Source: Enterococcus viikkiensis (GTDB taxonomy: Bacteria > Bacillota > Bacilli > Lactobacillales > Enterococcaceae). Taken from it: a stretch of 64,000 nt of DNA. The stretch covers positions 1-64,000 of the forward strand of contig NZ_BJDW01000002.1 of assembly GCF_005405345.1 (NCBI RefSeq), written 5' to 3'. Of this stretch, positions 49,251 through 58,440 are shown piece by piece. The notes beneath the pieces were generated by a model. It had not been told where the DNA came from. It saw only the letters and a list, made by a program, of their open reading frames with translations, and ran no database searches. The number at the start of each line of letters is the position of its first letter. Positions within the stretch are counted from its first letter, which is position 1. The translations under genes were made by a program, and so were the position numbers.

Positions 49251-49660
49251 CTAAGACCCTCCTTCTTGTTTAATAAATGCTATGAAAAGAAAGCTTTTGC
49301 TTCGTTTTCTTTTATCCAATACGTTACGTGTCTCTTCCCAAAAAAAGAATCTACTGCATTTTCTAAATGACCACCCATTCATTTAGCTTAGAAAATTTCT
49401 CGGTTGGTCTTAGAGTTTTCACGTATCAACGCTATTCGCATTCAAAAGTTTTACTGTTAAAAATAATTATACGTTTGCCGAGGTCAAATGCCAAAGCATT
49501 TCACTTAGTTGGTAATGAGGTCTGCGTATTTTTTAACAAAAAAGCTAAAAATTTTATATATTATATCAACTTTCAACATATTTAACTGGTAATAATGAAC
49601 CCACCCCTCTATTTTACCTTAGCGGAGCGCTATTGGTAAGTCTAATCTGGCTTAGATAGC
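49251..49660. other. Non-coding gap between the unknown pair and the DUF1002 gene
   Basis: No supported gene. A perfect 8-bp inverted repeat CTAAATGA / TCATTTAG (49363-49370, 49379-49386) is the only notable element. A 72-codon plus-strand frame from 49367 lacks a ribosome site and looks accidental. Confidence 0.5.
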
Positions 49661-49700
49661 AAAAAAGATTGCGCCATTTTCTAAAAATGACACAATCTTT
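49661..49700 (-). terminator. Terminator of the DUF1002 gene
   Basis: On the minus strand AAAGATTGTGTCATTTT pairs with AAAATGGCGCAATCTTT over about 17 bp with two G-U pairs, followed by six U. Confidence 0.85.
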
Positions 49701-49706
49701 ATAACG

Positions 49707-50753
49707 TTAGTTTGTTAATCCGCTAAAGAAATCTTTAACTTGTTGCCATAGGTTGGCGAAGAAACCTTGATTGTCTTCAATTGTCCCTTTTAGTGAATCA
49801 CCAAATTTTCCTAATTGGTCAGATAAATTGTTTACAGTATTTTTAAAATCACCGCTAATTTTATCTAGTTGCTGAATGGATTCTTTATCAAGCACGCCAT
49901 TTGTTGTTTGATATTGCTGTCCTAGCGCCACTAATTTGTTGATATCCTCTTTTGAGACGTATTGTGACAAATTATTTTTTTCCAAGGCATCATTGACGAT
50001 TTTTTCAACATCCGCTTTAGTCGCCAACTCGCCTTGTTTCTCTTTCAAATCGGCTAAATCTTTTTTGATGTCCACTAAAGTTTGGTTCAGTTGCGCCTTA
50101 TAAGCGTCATCTGCTTTTTCCTTTTCACTATCTGATAGATTTTGGTTTTGACTTTGTTCATTGGCATTATTGACGACTGATTGAGCGACATCAGAGGTTG
50201 TGTCTAATTCTTTTTGTGCTAGTTGCGCTCGTTGTGGGTCAACGGTTTCCCCGTTCGCCTCAAAGGCTTTATAAACACCCGTTAAAGCACTTTCGCCGGT
50301 AACTTTAACGACACTGGCGACTTTCACCGTCGCATCGGTAATTCCGGCAGTAACTAGAGGATTCTTGTATTGATCTGCTGTGATTTGAGTAATGTTTTGC
50401 GGTGTCAGAATCTTCACATTGATCCCTTTGCCTGGATCCTCTCGATTGACTACGACTGAGCTTAGCATGACACTATCATCACCGCTACCATAACCTAGAT
50501 ATTTTACAAGATCTGCACCGGTAGCTTGCTCCATTTTGACGCTGTCTTGATTGATCCCCAGCTCATTCATCGTCTGATTCAGTTGTTGCTGATTTAGCCC
50601 CGCTCCTGCTACAAAGGTCGGTTTCCCCCAACGTTCATTGATGACCGTCTCGCTGGAAGTATCCTCTGCTTGAACCTTTGAAGTTTGACCGATTAGGCCA
50701 ACCCCTAGAGAAAGGCCTAAGCTTGCTAATAAAATATATTTATGAAGTTTCAT
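49707..50753 (-). CDS. Secreted DUF1002 (YpuA-like) protein
   Basis: This 348-residue exported protein has a signal peptide (charged MKLHKYI, hydrophobic core, cleavage near VQAED, about residue 29). The DUF1002-like domain covers about residues 40-190 (GLNQQQLNQTMNELGI, YLGYGSGDDSVMLSSVVV, VKVTGESALTGVYKAFE). The rest is a Gln/Asn/Asp-rich helical region ending in an aromatic amphipathic tail (FFANLWQQVKDFFSGL). The function of the family is unknown. It is monocistronic and flanked by terminators. Confidence 0.85.
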   Translation of the reverse strand: MKLHKYILLASLGLSLGVGLIGQTSKVQAEDTSSETVINERWGKPTFVAGAGLNQQQLNQTMNELGINQDSVKMEQATGADLVKYLGYGSGDDSVMLSSVVVNREDPGKGINVKILTPQNITQITADQYKNPLVTAGITDATVKVASVVKVTGESALTGVYKAFEANGETVDPQRAQLAQKELDTTSDVAQSVVNNANEQSQNQNLSDSEKEKADDAYKAQLNQTLVDIKKDLADLKEKQGELATKADVEKIVNDALEKNNLSQYVSKEDINKLVALGQQYQTTNGVLDKESIQQLDKISGDFKNTVNNLSDQLGKFGDSLKGTIEDNQGFFANLWQQVKDFFSGLTN

Positions 50754-50922
50754 GTATTTGCCTCCTGCATTTGATACCTTTATTTTAGCCGATTTATTCA
50801 GTTTTACTTAATCATAACGTTGCTTTTTATAAAATAATTTACTAAGCTAAGAATCTTTTAAGCATTTTTTCAGACTTTAGTTGGAGGAAAAAAGGCTTTT
50901 TTTATGGATTTCCAAAAAAATA

Positions 50923-50956
50923 AAACGATCAGCCATTTTTATCGGGCTGATCGTTT
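50923..50956. terminator. Terminator after the small gene at 50961
   Basis: AAACGATCAGCC / GGCTGATCGTTT form a perfect 12-bp stem. On the minus strand U4-A-U7 follows, just after the stop at 50961. Confidence 0.9.
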
Positions 50957-50960
50957 CGTT

Positions 50961-51143
50961 TTATTTTTCTTTCGTCGTGAAATGGATCTTACCTTGGCTG
51001 TCGCGTTCCAAGTAAGTCGTTTCTTTAAGATAGCTGAAATGCAGTTCCTTCAATGAAGAATCCTCCAGCATTTGTTCGTAGCCTTCAAAAATTGCTCGAA
51101 TATATTGTTTATAGGCTTGCTTTTTTCGTTGTCGCTTGTTCAT
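50961..51143 (-). CDS. Small basic protein downstream of the PBP gene
   Basis: A 60-residue protein, Lys/Arg/Tyr-rich, beginning MNKRQRKKQAYKQYIRAIFE. I do not know its function. AAGGACGG lies a few bases before the ATG. It follows the PBP gene by 55 bases on the same strand and is followed by a clear terminator, so it is likely the second gene of that transcript. Confidence 0.6.
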   Translation of the reverse strand: MNKRQRKKQAYKQYIRAIFEGYEQMLEDSSLKELHFSYLKETTYLERDSQGKIHFTTKEK

Positions 51144-51198
51144 ATGGCACCGTCCTTCTTGGATATCTTACCAAGCATCAGTGATTCAGACAAGTATT

Positions 51199-53223
51199 TT
51201 ATTGATAGGTTTGCTGCAAATAAGTCAATAATTCTTTAGACAACTCAGTTGCCGAACTGCCCTCAGGCTTGTTTTCTAAAAATTCCACAACGGAATAATT
51301 TTGATTTTGGGTATCAAAGGTATACAAGAAGCTGTTTTCTTGCCCTTTTTCATCTTGTTTCTCTTTGATTTCCGCCGTCCCTGTTTTGGCCGCTAGCGGC
51401 AGATTCAATTCTGCCAAACTGTGGGCCGTTCCATTTGGATCACTGATTACTGCTTGCATATCCGTCGTGATCATTTCTGCTGATGCGGGTTTAATGACGT
51501 CTTTTTTGGTCTTAGTTTCGGCAGAAGCAAGTAATTTAGGATAGACTAAGGTTCCTTTATTGGGAAGGACTGAGTAAGTCGTGATTTGTTGGATTGGATT
51601 CATTAACAATTGGCCTTGCCCATAGCCGGTATCGGCTAACAGAATCTCAGAATTAAAAGAATCCTTATTAGAAATCTGAGCTTTTTCCATCGCAATTGGC
51701 AAATCTAATTCTTCCCCGAAAATAAATTTATTTAACCCCTCGCGGAAAGTTTTTTCACCCATCTTCAAGGTTTCTTGCGCCATATAAATATTATCGGAGT
51801 AAACAAGAGCTGTTTTCAAATTGACCGGACTGACATCTGAGACGCGGGTCACTTGGTATGAGCCCCACGAGCTATCTTTCTGCCACTTCAATCCATTGAT
51901 CGCCAATTCTTCATTAGGATTCAATGTTCCGCTATCTAAACCGATCGCCGCCGTCACTGTTTTAAAGGTTGATCCTGGGGCGTAGCCAGTAGCAAAACGA
52001 CTCATAAACGGTTGATTCTTATCATTGTTGTACGCATCGTAGTCTGTCTGGCTGATACCATTGGTCATTTTGTTTGGATCAAAGCTTGGTGAACTGACAG
52101 CAGTCAAGAGCTCACCAGTTTTGGGCGCCATTACGACACTAGAGCCTGGCTGATTCTTTAAGGAATTATAGGAAATTTGCTGCGCACGAGCATCAATCGT
52201 TAACTTAACGTTCTTCCCATTCTTTTTATCAATTTTTTGCAAAACTTTCTTTTCTGTTCCGTTGCTATCTGTTACAGCTAGTACACCGCCATCTTTTCCG
52301 CGTAGTTGTTTGTCCAACGCTCGTTCTAATCCACTACGGCCAATCAAGCTATCACTAGCCAGCTCTGGATTTTTTTTGATGTCGTCAGCGGTCACTTTAC
52401 CGACATAGCCGATTAATTGAGCAGCAGCTTCCTTCAATGGATAAGTCCGTCCTGTTGTTTCTTGGACTGTTAAGCCTTCTGGTTTTTCTGTTGGTTGCTC
52501 AGCTGTTGTTTTAAGCGGAACGAAAAGATCGTCCTTGACCCAGCCTTGTTTTAGTGCCCCTTCAACCTCATCTGTCGTGCTGCTAATACTTTTGGCGATA
52601 GCCTCTATTTTTGTAGAACGTTCACTTTCAGTACCTAACTCCTTTGGTACGACTCCTAATTGATAGACCGTTCCATTCGTAGCGATTCCTTGATCATTGC
52701 GATCTAGAATTTCTCCACGCGCTGCCGCATCCACGCGGTAATTGATCTTGTCTTTGCCGCTCATTCCTGGAAAGATCAGATTCGGCTGCCAGTTGATTTG
52801 TTTGCCATCCTCAGAAAGGGTCCCGCTGTATTTTTGATTTTTTAACTGGCCAAACCCGGTATTTAATGAGAGTTGATAGCTGAACTGATAATAATCGCCA
52901 GCTTGCTGAACTTTTAAATCCTTCATTTTAATATTTGACGCACTGATCCCTGTAAAGATCGATTGGTATTTTTCTTGAACTTCCGCCTTAGAATAGCCGC
53001 TGTTCTTAACAGAATTTGCATTCAAATTTTTCGTAATAGCGGAATAATCGCCCTTTTGCAATCTTTTTACAAAGGCTTTGACAGTTTCTTCTCCTTGCTG
53101 TTTTACTTGGCTGGCTTGATAATAACGCACGCCGAAAAAGCCGGCGATGAGTAGTAAGAGTACGCCACCGATTATTAGCGGTAATCTATTGGTTGCTTTT
53201 TTATTTTTTGAACTTCTTTCCAT
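51199..53223 (-). CDS. Low-affinity class B penicillin-binding protein, PBP5/MecA type
   Basis: This 674-residue transpeptidase is anchored by one N-terminal helix (about 14-33). A MecA_N/NTF2-like domain (about 40-155) and a dimerisation domain lead to the transpeptidase with S418TFK, S476DN and K613TG. Spacing matches Enterococcus faecium PBP5 (422/480/617) with a constant offset of four. Such enzymes cross-link peptidoglycan with low beta-lactam affinity and explain intrinsic cephalosporin tolerance of enterococci. Met481 corresponds to Met485 of E. faecium PBP5, where changes raise resistance; here it is Met. GGGAGGA precedes the ATG. Confidence 0.92.
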   Translation of the reverse strand: MERSSKNKKATNRLPLIIGGVLLLLIAGFFGVRYYQASQVKQQGEETVKAFVKRLQKGDYSAITKNLNANSVKNSGYSKAEVQEKYQSIFTGISASNIKMKDLKVQQAGDYYQFSYQLSLNTGFGQLKNQKYSGTLSEDGKQINWQPNLIFPGMSGKDKINYRVDAAARGEILDRNDQGIATNGTVYQLGVVPKELGTESERSTKIEAIAKSISSTTDEVEGALKQGWVKDDLFVPLKTTAEQPTEKPEGLTVQETTGRTYPLKEAAAQLIGYVGKVTADDIKKNPELASDSLIGRSGLERALDKQLRGKDGGVLAVTDSNGTEKKVLQKIDKKNGKNVKLTIDARAQQISYNSLKNQPGSSVVMAPKTGELLTAVSSPSFDPNKMTNGISQTDYDAYNNDKNQPFMSRFATGYAPGSTFKTVTAAIGLDSGTLNPNEELAINGLKWQKDSSWGSYQVTRVSDVSPVNLKTALVYSDNIYMAQETLKMGEKTFREGLNKFIFGEELDLPIAMEKAQISNKDSFNSEILLADTGYGQGQLLMNPIQQITTYSVLPNKGTLVYPKLLASAETKTKKDVIKPASAEMITTDMQAVISDPNGTAHSLAELNLPLAAKTGTAEIKEKQDEKGQENSFLYTFDTQNQNYSVVEFLENKPEGSSATELSKELLTYLQQTYQ

Positions 53224-53290
53224 AACAGAGTCCTCCCTAGCTTCTTTCGTCCACTTTCTTTATACTTAGAACAAAGGACGTGTTGGATCA

Positions 53291-53833
53291 ATGAATCATT
53301 GCTATCTTTTTATCGGGCCTAGTGCTTCAGGAAAAACCACTTTAGCTGAAGCGACCTTTCGCCCTGAACAAAAAATTATTTCTTACACGACTCGTAATCC
53401 GCGAGTAGCTGAAGAACACGGTCGTGATTACTACTTTGTTACAAAAAAACAATTCAAGCAAATGGTCATTCAAGATGCCTTCGCTGAATATGATGTTTAC
53501 GATGGACATTACTACGGCATCGCCAAAGAAACACTCCGCCATGCTTTAACACTAGGAGATTGTTATGACCCGATTACGGCTACCGGCTTTTTGAATTTGT
53601 ACCAAGCATTCGGTGAACAAATGATTCCTGTTTGGATCAATATCTCTAGAGATACGTTCATTCAGCGACTAAAAAAGCGAGCCAGCCCAGAAGAATTGGC
53701 GCGTCGTTTAGCACTGTATCAGGAAGATCAGGAGAACTATGACCGACTCAAACAAATCCCCCAACTCATCGAGATCGATGGAGAAGCTTCATTGGCATCG
53801 ATGGTCCACGAATTACGCCAACGGCTGAATTAA
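53291..53833 (+). CDS. Guanylate-kinase-like protein
   Basis: This 180-residue P-loop protein has Walker A GPSASGKTT (residues 9-17) and a GMP-binding-like segment SYTTRNPRVAEEHGRDYYF. It resembles guanylate kinase but is shorter and more divergent than a housekeeping Gmk (about 205 residues), so it may be a paralogue with another nucleotide or regulatory role. The ribosome site is weak (AAAGGACG about 12 bases upstream). Its 3' end overlaps the convergent acetyltransferase gene by 21 bases. Confidence 0.75.
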   Translation: MNHCYLFIGPSASGKTTLAEATFRPEQKIISYTTRNPRVAEEHGRDYYFVTKKQFKQMVIQDAFAEYDVYDGHYYGIAKETLRHALTLGDCYDPITATGFLNLYQAFGEQMIPVWINISRDTFIQRLKKRASPEELARRLALYQEDQENYDRLKQIPQLIEIDGEASLASMVHELRQRLN

Positions 53834-54472
53834 TTGAAACGCTTTTCGTTCCCCATGCTCAAAGGGAAAATGAACCATTCCACAATAGGAGAAGCCTAAT
53901 CTTTCAATCAATCTTAGCATCGGCTGATTAGCCGGATAGGTATCGATCCGGATGTCTTCATAGCCTAAGACTTGAGCTTGGTGGATTGCAGCTTGTAAGA
54001 CACCTTTCCCAAGCCCACCACCACGGTATTTTTGACTGACCGCCACGTGGTGCAAGACAACATAAGGCCCTTCTTGCAGCCATTGACCTTCAATGGCTTC
54101 ATAAACGGGGTCTTTATCCGCAATCAGCGCCACTGTTCCAACGATTTCTTCATTCAGCGTTAAAACATAGCTGGCTGCTTTACTGATGTCTTGACGAATA
54201 ACCGCTTCGTGGGGTTCACGACCATTTTGCCACTGGGGAGAACCTTGTTGTTTCAAATATTCTTTCGCAGCTAGAATGATTTGATTAATCTCGGGAATAT
54301 CTGCCAGTGTACTACGGCGAAAATTCCACTGAGCATTTTCTGTCTCACCGCCTTTGGCTTCATCACCAAAGGAGAGAATCGCCTCGGCATCCTTTTTTCC
54401 AAGAAAACCCGCCAGCAGTTCCCCCATTTGTTTTGCTTGTCTGACGATAAAATCTTCATCTTCATAACCCAT
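53813..54472 (-). CDS. GNAT acetyltransferase with short extra N-terminal domain
   Basis: This 219-residue protein has a C-terminal GNAT domain (about 55-219) with acetyl-CoA loop VSQKYRGGGLGKGVLQA and the motif NQPMLRLIERLGF. The first roughly 45 residues (DFIVRQAKQMGELLAGFLGK) form a helical segment similar to the small DUF6483-type proteins, so this looks like a fusion. I chose the ATG at 54472; a GTG at 54502 would overlap the upstream gene by 29 bases. It follows the sce7725-like gene with a 1-base gap. Confidence 0.75.
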   Translation of the reverse strand: MGYEDEDFIVRQAKQMGELLAGFLGKKDAEAILSFGDEAKGGETENAQWNFRRSTLADIPEINQIILAAKEYLKQQGSPQWQNGREPHEAVIRQDISKAASYVLTLNEEIVGTVALIADKDPVYEAIEGQWLQEGPYVVLHHVAVSQKYRGGGLGKGVLQAAIHQAQVLGYEDIRIDTYPANQPMLRLIERLGFSYCGMVHFPFEHGERKAFQLIQPLA

Positions 54473-54473
54473 C

Positions 54474-55379
54474 TCAATTCCATCCTCTCTGCCAATGATC
54501 ACCTTGTTCTAAATAGGAACCAATCAACTCAAAATGATGGGCCAATGACCATTTCTTGATACTGCCTAGCCCGGGAAATTTTTTGGTTTCTTGATACCGT
54601 AGCAATTCTTCTAATCCTAAGGTCAATAACAGTTGATCTTGATTCCGAAAATACCACTCTGCCAGTTTCGCCAGTGCCTCGAAAAATTTTTGGCTTTGAT
54701 CTTTCGCACTCTCATTGCTGTCAGAAACAAAATGCTTCACTCTTAAATTAAGGTATGCGTCGAAATACGTAAGATGCAACGCGATCGCCCGGCTGGGTCC
54801 ACCTTTATCAAAATAACGACTACCTTCAATTGTGTAATCACTGAAACCTTGAGGATTCAAGCTTTGATAAAGATGCTCATCGCTATAAAAATCATCTATC
54901 TTTTCAGCATAATTAGCAACATTTTTTTTCGTTTGAAAAGCTTCTCTTAGAAAAATTTTATTTGGCACATCCAACATACGAAAACGACCTTGATCAGGAA
55001 GTAGCGTTAGCGCATTTGATTGGATTTTCGCTAACTGATCAGATTCCCTTGGAGAATTCGCATTGAAAACATAGAGTTCCCCGACAAAAGGATTCTCTTT
55101 GGTCACAATCTCTCCTTGTTTTAAACTAGATTCAGGCTTTAGAACCCATTCGAAGCGCTGTTGATCAAATAATTTCGCCGTCCCGACTTGGGGATTGGTA
55201 ATCAAAAAACCAGTCAATTGTTCTTGATCAAAAAGTTCAATGGTTTTCTTCAAAGTAGCCGAATCTCTGACTGGCTCAATGATTGGTTGTATCTTTGGAG
55301 ACCAGCGTTTAGCTTGAATTAACGCATTGACCGCCAATAAATCAAATTGTTTTCCTCGTAAATAGGGATAATACTTCAT
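54474..55379 (-). CDS. sce7725 family (beta-protein-like) protein
   Basis: This 301-residue protein opens with KYYPYLRGKQFDLLAVNAL and IQPIIEPVRDS, typical of the sce7725/T4-beta-like family. Family function is not established; members often sit next to nuclease-like sce7726 proteins and within mobile or defence regions. Here the gene upstream, 6 bases away, encodes a protein with an ELK nuclease-like motif. The run of three (nuclease-like, sce7725, acetyltransferase) appears to be one operon. Confidence 0.75.
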   Translation of the reverse strand: MKYYPYLRGKQFDLLAVNALIQAKRWSPKIQPIIEPVRDSATLKKTIELFDQEQLTGFLITNPQVGTAKLFDQQRFEWVLKPESSLKQGEIVTKENPFVGELYVFNANSPRESDQLAKIQSNALTLLPDQGRFRMLDVPNKIFLREAFQTKKNVANYAEKIDDFYSDEHLYQSLNPQGFSDYTIEGSRYFDKGGPSRAIALHLTYFDAYLNLRVKHFVSDSNESAKDQSQKFFEALAKLAEWYFRNQDQLLLTLGLEELLRYQETKKFPGLGSIKKWSLAHHFELIGSYLEQGDHWQRGWN

Positions 55380-55385
55380 AAAGCC

Positions 55386-56081
55386 TCACTCCAAAGGTTC
55401 TGTTGGTCGGCGGCGAACTTGTTGCTGCCGTAAAAAGTAATAGTCTTGTTCTAATGCGTGCAGCTCTTCTTCTAGGCTAGCAATGCGCGCAGTCTGCACA
55501 TCTTCAATAAAACGCTGATAATAATTATCTTCTTGCAAACTGTCATGATCAGCTAACCGACGGCGTAATTCTTTATACAGCTGTTCGGTGGAGAAAAAGC
55601 TCGTCCCATAGTCCATCCGTTTCGCCTTACGTACTTCTCGAAATAAAGAAGCCATAAAGCGTTGCGTCAATGCCTCTTCAGCGACTTTTAGGTTTTGTTT
55701 CAGGGGTTTCTTAGCTACAAAAAAAGTCCCTGCGGCTGGTAGCTCCTTGGTTATTTCAGCTGATTCACGGTACGGACGATAGACTAAAACGCCAATCTCA
55801 CTTGGAATATCAGCATGAACTTTTTCGTAAAGCGCTTCGGGCAAGACAAAGTAATTGTAGTTGCCGACAAAAGAGAGCTTGGCTTTTGAATAGAAATCCG
55901 CCTTCGTCACCTTTAGTTCATAACAGCGCCATTCTCGCTGAGCGGGTTTAAAAAAACAAGCCAAAGTATCCACGATTCCTTGCTCGTCTGGCATCGTGAC
56001 TTCCTCTACCACGATCCCACCTAATTCGATACAGTAATAATACAGTGCCTTTTCAATTTCTTGGGTTAAAGTTGTTTTCAT
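55386..56081 (-). CDS. PD-(D/E)XK nuclease-like protein, partner of sce7725 protein
   Basis: This 231-residue protein has an N-terminal restriction-endonuclease-like domain: helix, VTMPDEQGIVDTLACF (Asp), then CYELKVTKADFYSKAK (Glu-x-Lys), then YNYFVLPEALYEKV. This spacing fits MmcB-like or phage-type nucleases. The C-terminal half is helical and charged, with a coiled coil at about 185-225. I chose the ATG at 56081 with GGTGAG upstream; a longer frame opens at 56147 across a terminator. Nuclease activity is inferred from motif only. Confidence 0.65.
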   Translation of the reverse strand: MKTTLTQEIEKALYYYCIELGGIVVEEVTMPDEQGIVDTLACFFKPAQREWRCYELKVTKADFYSKAKLSFVGNYNYFVLPEALYEKVHADIPSEIGVLVYRPYRESAEITKELPAAGTFFVAKKPLKQNLKVAEEALTQRFMASLFREVRKAKRMDYGTSFFSTEQLYKELRRRLADHDSLQEDNYYQRFIEDVQTARIASLEEELHALEQDYYFLRQQQVRRRPTEPLE

Positions 56082-56130
56082 TTTCTCACCATGGGAACGT
56101 ATTTTCGTAAACTTTAGCATAATTGCACAC

Positions 56131-56157
56131 AAAAAAACAGAGGTCACCCTCTGTTTT
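56131..56157 (-). terminator. Terminator after the disulfide reductase gene
   Basis: AAACAGAGG / CCTCTGTTT (4-base loop) is followed on the minus strand by seven U. It separates the transporter-reductase operon from the nuclease/sce7725 unit. Confidence 0.85.
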
Positions 56158-57484
56158 AAATAAAATATGAAAGATCGCTCGCAGGACTTGGATAAGCAAA
56201 AATATACTTCGCAACTTCTTCATGGCTCATCTTTTTACTCAAGACCAGCAGCAAATAATTGATTAGTTCATCTGCTAATTGACTCAAACAAGTAATCGCC
56301 ACAATCTGATCCTGCTCATCGTAAACGAGTTTAATAGATGCACCTTGATCGTTGATTCGCTGATAAGTATACCAGCTAGACAGATCGATTGTTTGACTGT
56401 GGTATTTTTTTGCGTGTTCGGCTAATTCTTTTTCACTTACACCAATTCGCGCTAGCCGCTGATCACCAAAAACGATCGTTGGGATTAAGGGATAGCTGAT
56501 TTTTTCTGTCGAACCTGCCTTCATTGCCTGTACAACATAATTCGCTTCAAAACCAGCGACTGGCGTCAATTTAGGCTGTGACTTCGCCAAAACGTCACCG
56601 CAGGCAAAAATAGTCGCTTGGGTAGTTTGTAAGTGGTCGTCGACTTGAATCCCTCGTTTGTCAAAAGCAACACCCGCTCGATCTAAGTGCAGACCTTCTA
56701 CGTTTGGTACTCGTCCCGTTGCACCGATCACCATGTCCGTCATTAATTCAAATCCTTCACCAACGATTTTATAATTAGGCTGAGACAGTTCAATACTCTT
56801 TATATTGATATTAAAATGGAAATGAATCCCTTCCGCCTCTAAATGGTTGACTAAATCATCCACTAGTTCTTTATCAAATTCTTTTAAAGGCCGCTCATTG
56901 TGATGAATGATATGCACTTCTGATCCTGCCGCATTCGCGATCACCGCCAACTCAAAGGCAATATAGCCGGCACCAATGAAAGCGACCCGTTTTGGCAAAT
57001 GTTCAAGTGCTAAAAAATCCGTACTGCTTTGCAAGAGATCTGAGCCGTCAATGGGTAATACCGCTGGCCGCTGACCCGTAGCAATCAAAAATTGGTCCGC
57101 TGATAACGTCTGATCATTAGCCATAATATTGTGGGCATCGACAAATTCCGCTTGCCCTTGATAACGGTCGATCTCCGCTTCATCCAGGCCTGTTTTCGTA
57201 TTTTCTGGTACGTGATCCGTATAGCTTCGTTTGAAAGCCATCAAATCTTCCCAATTTATATTCGGCACCTGTTTGAAGCCTTTTCCGATCATCGTGCTAA
57301 CTCTCTTTTGTGCTTCTACGCCACTCATCAGCATTTTTTTGGGGTCACACCCGCGATTAGGACACGTTCCGCCCCAGAGATCAGATTCAATGATGGCGAC
57401 TTTCTTCCCTTGTTCCTTGAATCCATAAGCCGCCGCATTGCCCGCCGGTCCACTTCCAATCACAATGACATCATAAGTATTCAT
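56156..57484 (-). CDS. FAD-dependent pyridine nucleotide-disulfide oxidoreductase
   Basis: This 442-residue class I flavoprotein has an FAD motif GSGPAG (10-15), redox-active Cys41 and Cys46 in GGTCPNRGCDPKK, a second nucleotide motif GAGYIAFE, and ATGRVPN plus FACGDV. It resembles glutathione and mercuric reductases. The C-terminal active-site His of those enzymes (HPT motif) is missing; the end reads FAYPSPASDL. The electron acceptor is therefore uncertain. It starts 2 bases after the ABC ATPase stop, so it is the third gene of the transporter operon, which suggests a low-molecular-weight disulfide or thiol substrate. Confidence 0.85.
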   Translation of the reverse strand: MNTYDVIVIGSGPAGNAAAYGFKEQGKKVAIIESDLWGGTCPNRGCDPKKMLMSGVEAQKRVSTMIGKGFKQVPNINWEDLMAFKRSYTDHVPENTKTGLDEAEIDRYQGQAEFVDAHNIMANDQTLSADQFLIATGQRPAVLPIDGSDLLQSSTDFLALEHLPKRVAFIGAGYIAFELAVIANAAGSEVHIIHHNERPLKEFDKELVDDLVNHLEAEGIHFHFNINIKSIELSQPNYKIVGEGFELMTDMVIGATGRVPNVEGLHLDRAGVAFDKRGIQVDDHLQTTQATIFACGDVLAKSQPKLTPVAGFEANYVVQAMKAGSTEKISYPLIPTIVFGDQRLARIGVSEKELAEHAKKYHSQTIDLSSWYTYQRINDQGASIKLVYDEQDQIVAITCLSQLADELINYLLLVLSKKMSHEEVAKYIFAYPSPASDLSYFI

Positions 57485-57486
57485 TT

Positions 57487-58440
57487 CTATTCCTCCTGAC
57501 TTAAGAAGCGGAAAACATCGCTCCGTTTAATCGTTCCGATCATTTTTTGCTCTTTCTTGATAGTAAACGCTTCTTGCTCTGCTAACAGATCAAAGACCTC
57601 GCTCAATCTAGTAGCAATGTCTAAACTTGGTAACGTTTCGTCCAGTGGCTGAGCCTCTTGGTAATAGCCACCGCCAATAAGTGTTTCTAATGTTTGGGTG
57701 TACACTTCATCATTGGTTTCATCAAAGAAATCCTTCACGAATTGATTTTTCGGGTGTTTTTGAATTTCTTCTGGTGTATCACACTGAATCAATTTACCTT
57801 CATGCATGATAGCGATTCGGTTTCCAACTTTTAATGCTTCTTTCATATTATGCGTGACAAAGACAACTGTATTCCCTAACTTTTGATGCAATTTGATCAC
57901 CAAGTCTTGCAGGCTAGCCCTTGAAATGGGATCTAACGCACTGAAAGGCTCGTCCATTAACATAATATCTGGTTCAGCTGCCAAAGCCCGGATGATCCCA
58001 ATTCGTTGTTGCTGCCCCCCCGAAAGCTCGCTAGGCATTCGATCGCGGTATTGTTCCGGATCTAAGTCCACTTCGTTCAACAATTCATCCACCCGCTGAC
58101 TACGACGCTGTTTGTCCCAGCCTAACATATCTGGTATCACGTCAATGTTTTCCTTCACCGTCATAGTAGGAAATAACGCGATCTGCTGCAAGACATACCC
58201 TGTCTGCCAACGTAATTTTTGGATATCATAATCTTTGATTCGCTTTTCATTAAAATAAATATCGCCATCCGTGGGCTCGATCAAGCCGTTGATCATTTTT
58301 AACGAAGTCGTTTTCCCGCTGCCGGAAGGTCCAACCAATACGAAAATCTCTCCTTTTTTCACTGAGAGGTTCAAATCTTTTAGAACCACGTTGCCTTCAA
58401 ATTCTTTACTGACATTTTTAAATTCAATAATTGATTCCAT
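57487..58440 (-). CDS. ABC transporter ATPase, OpuCA/EgtV-like
   Basis: This 317-residue ATPase has Walker A GPSGSGKTT (near residue 38), signature LSGGQQQRIG, Walker B IMLMDEPFSALD, and a C-terminal extension (about 245-317) with one CBS-like unit (MIGTIKRSDVFRFL). The organisation is that of glycine-betaine/choline/carnitine importers and of the related ergothioneine importer EgtUV. It directly follows the fused permease gene at 58441. Confidence 0.87.
   Translation of the reverse strand: MESIIEFKNVSKEFEGNVVLKDLNLSVKKGEIFVLVGPSGSGKTTSLKMINGLIEPTDGDIYFNEKRIKDYDIQKLRWQTGYVLQQIALFPTMTVKENIDVIPDMLGWDKQRRSQRVDELLNEVDLDPEQYRDRMPSELSGGQQQRIGIIRALAAEPDIMLMDEPFSALDPISRASLQDLVIKLHQKLGNTVVFVTHNMKEALKVGNRIAIMHEGKLIQCDTPEEIQKHPKNQFVKDFFDETNDEVYTQTLETLIGGGYYQEAQPLDETLPSLDIATRLSEVFDLLAEQEAFTIKKEQKMIGTIKRSDVFRFLSQEE

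Noticed and set aside
49367-49585. 72-codon plus-strand ORF in the gap before the DUF1002 gene
   Set aside because: No ribosome site and starts inside an inverted repeat.
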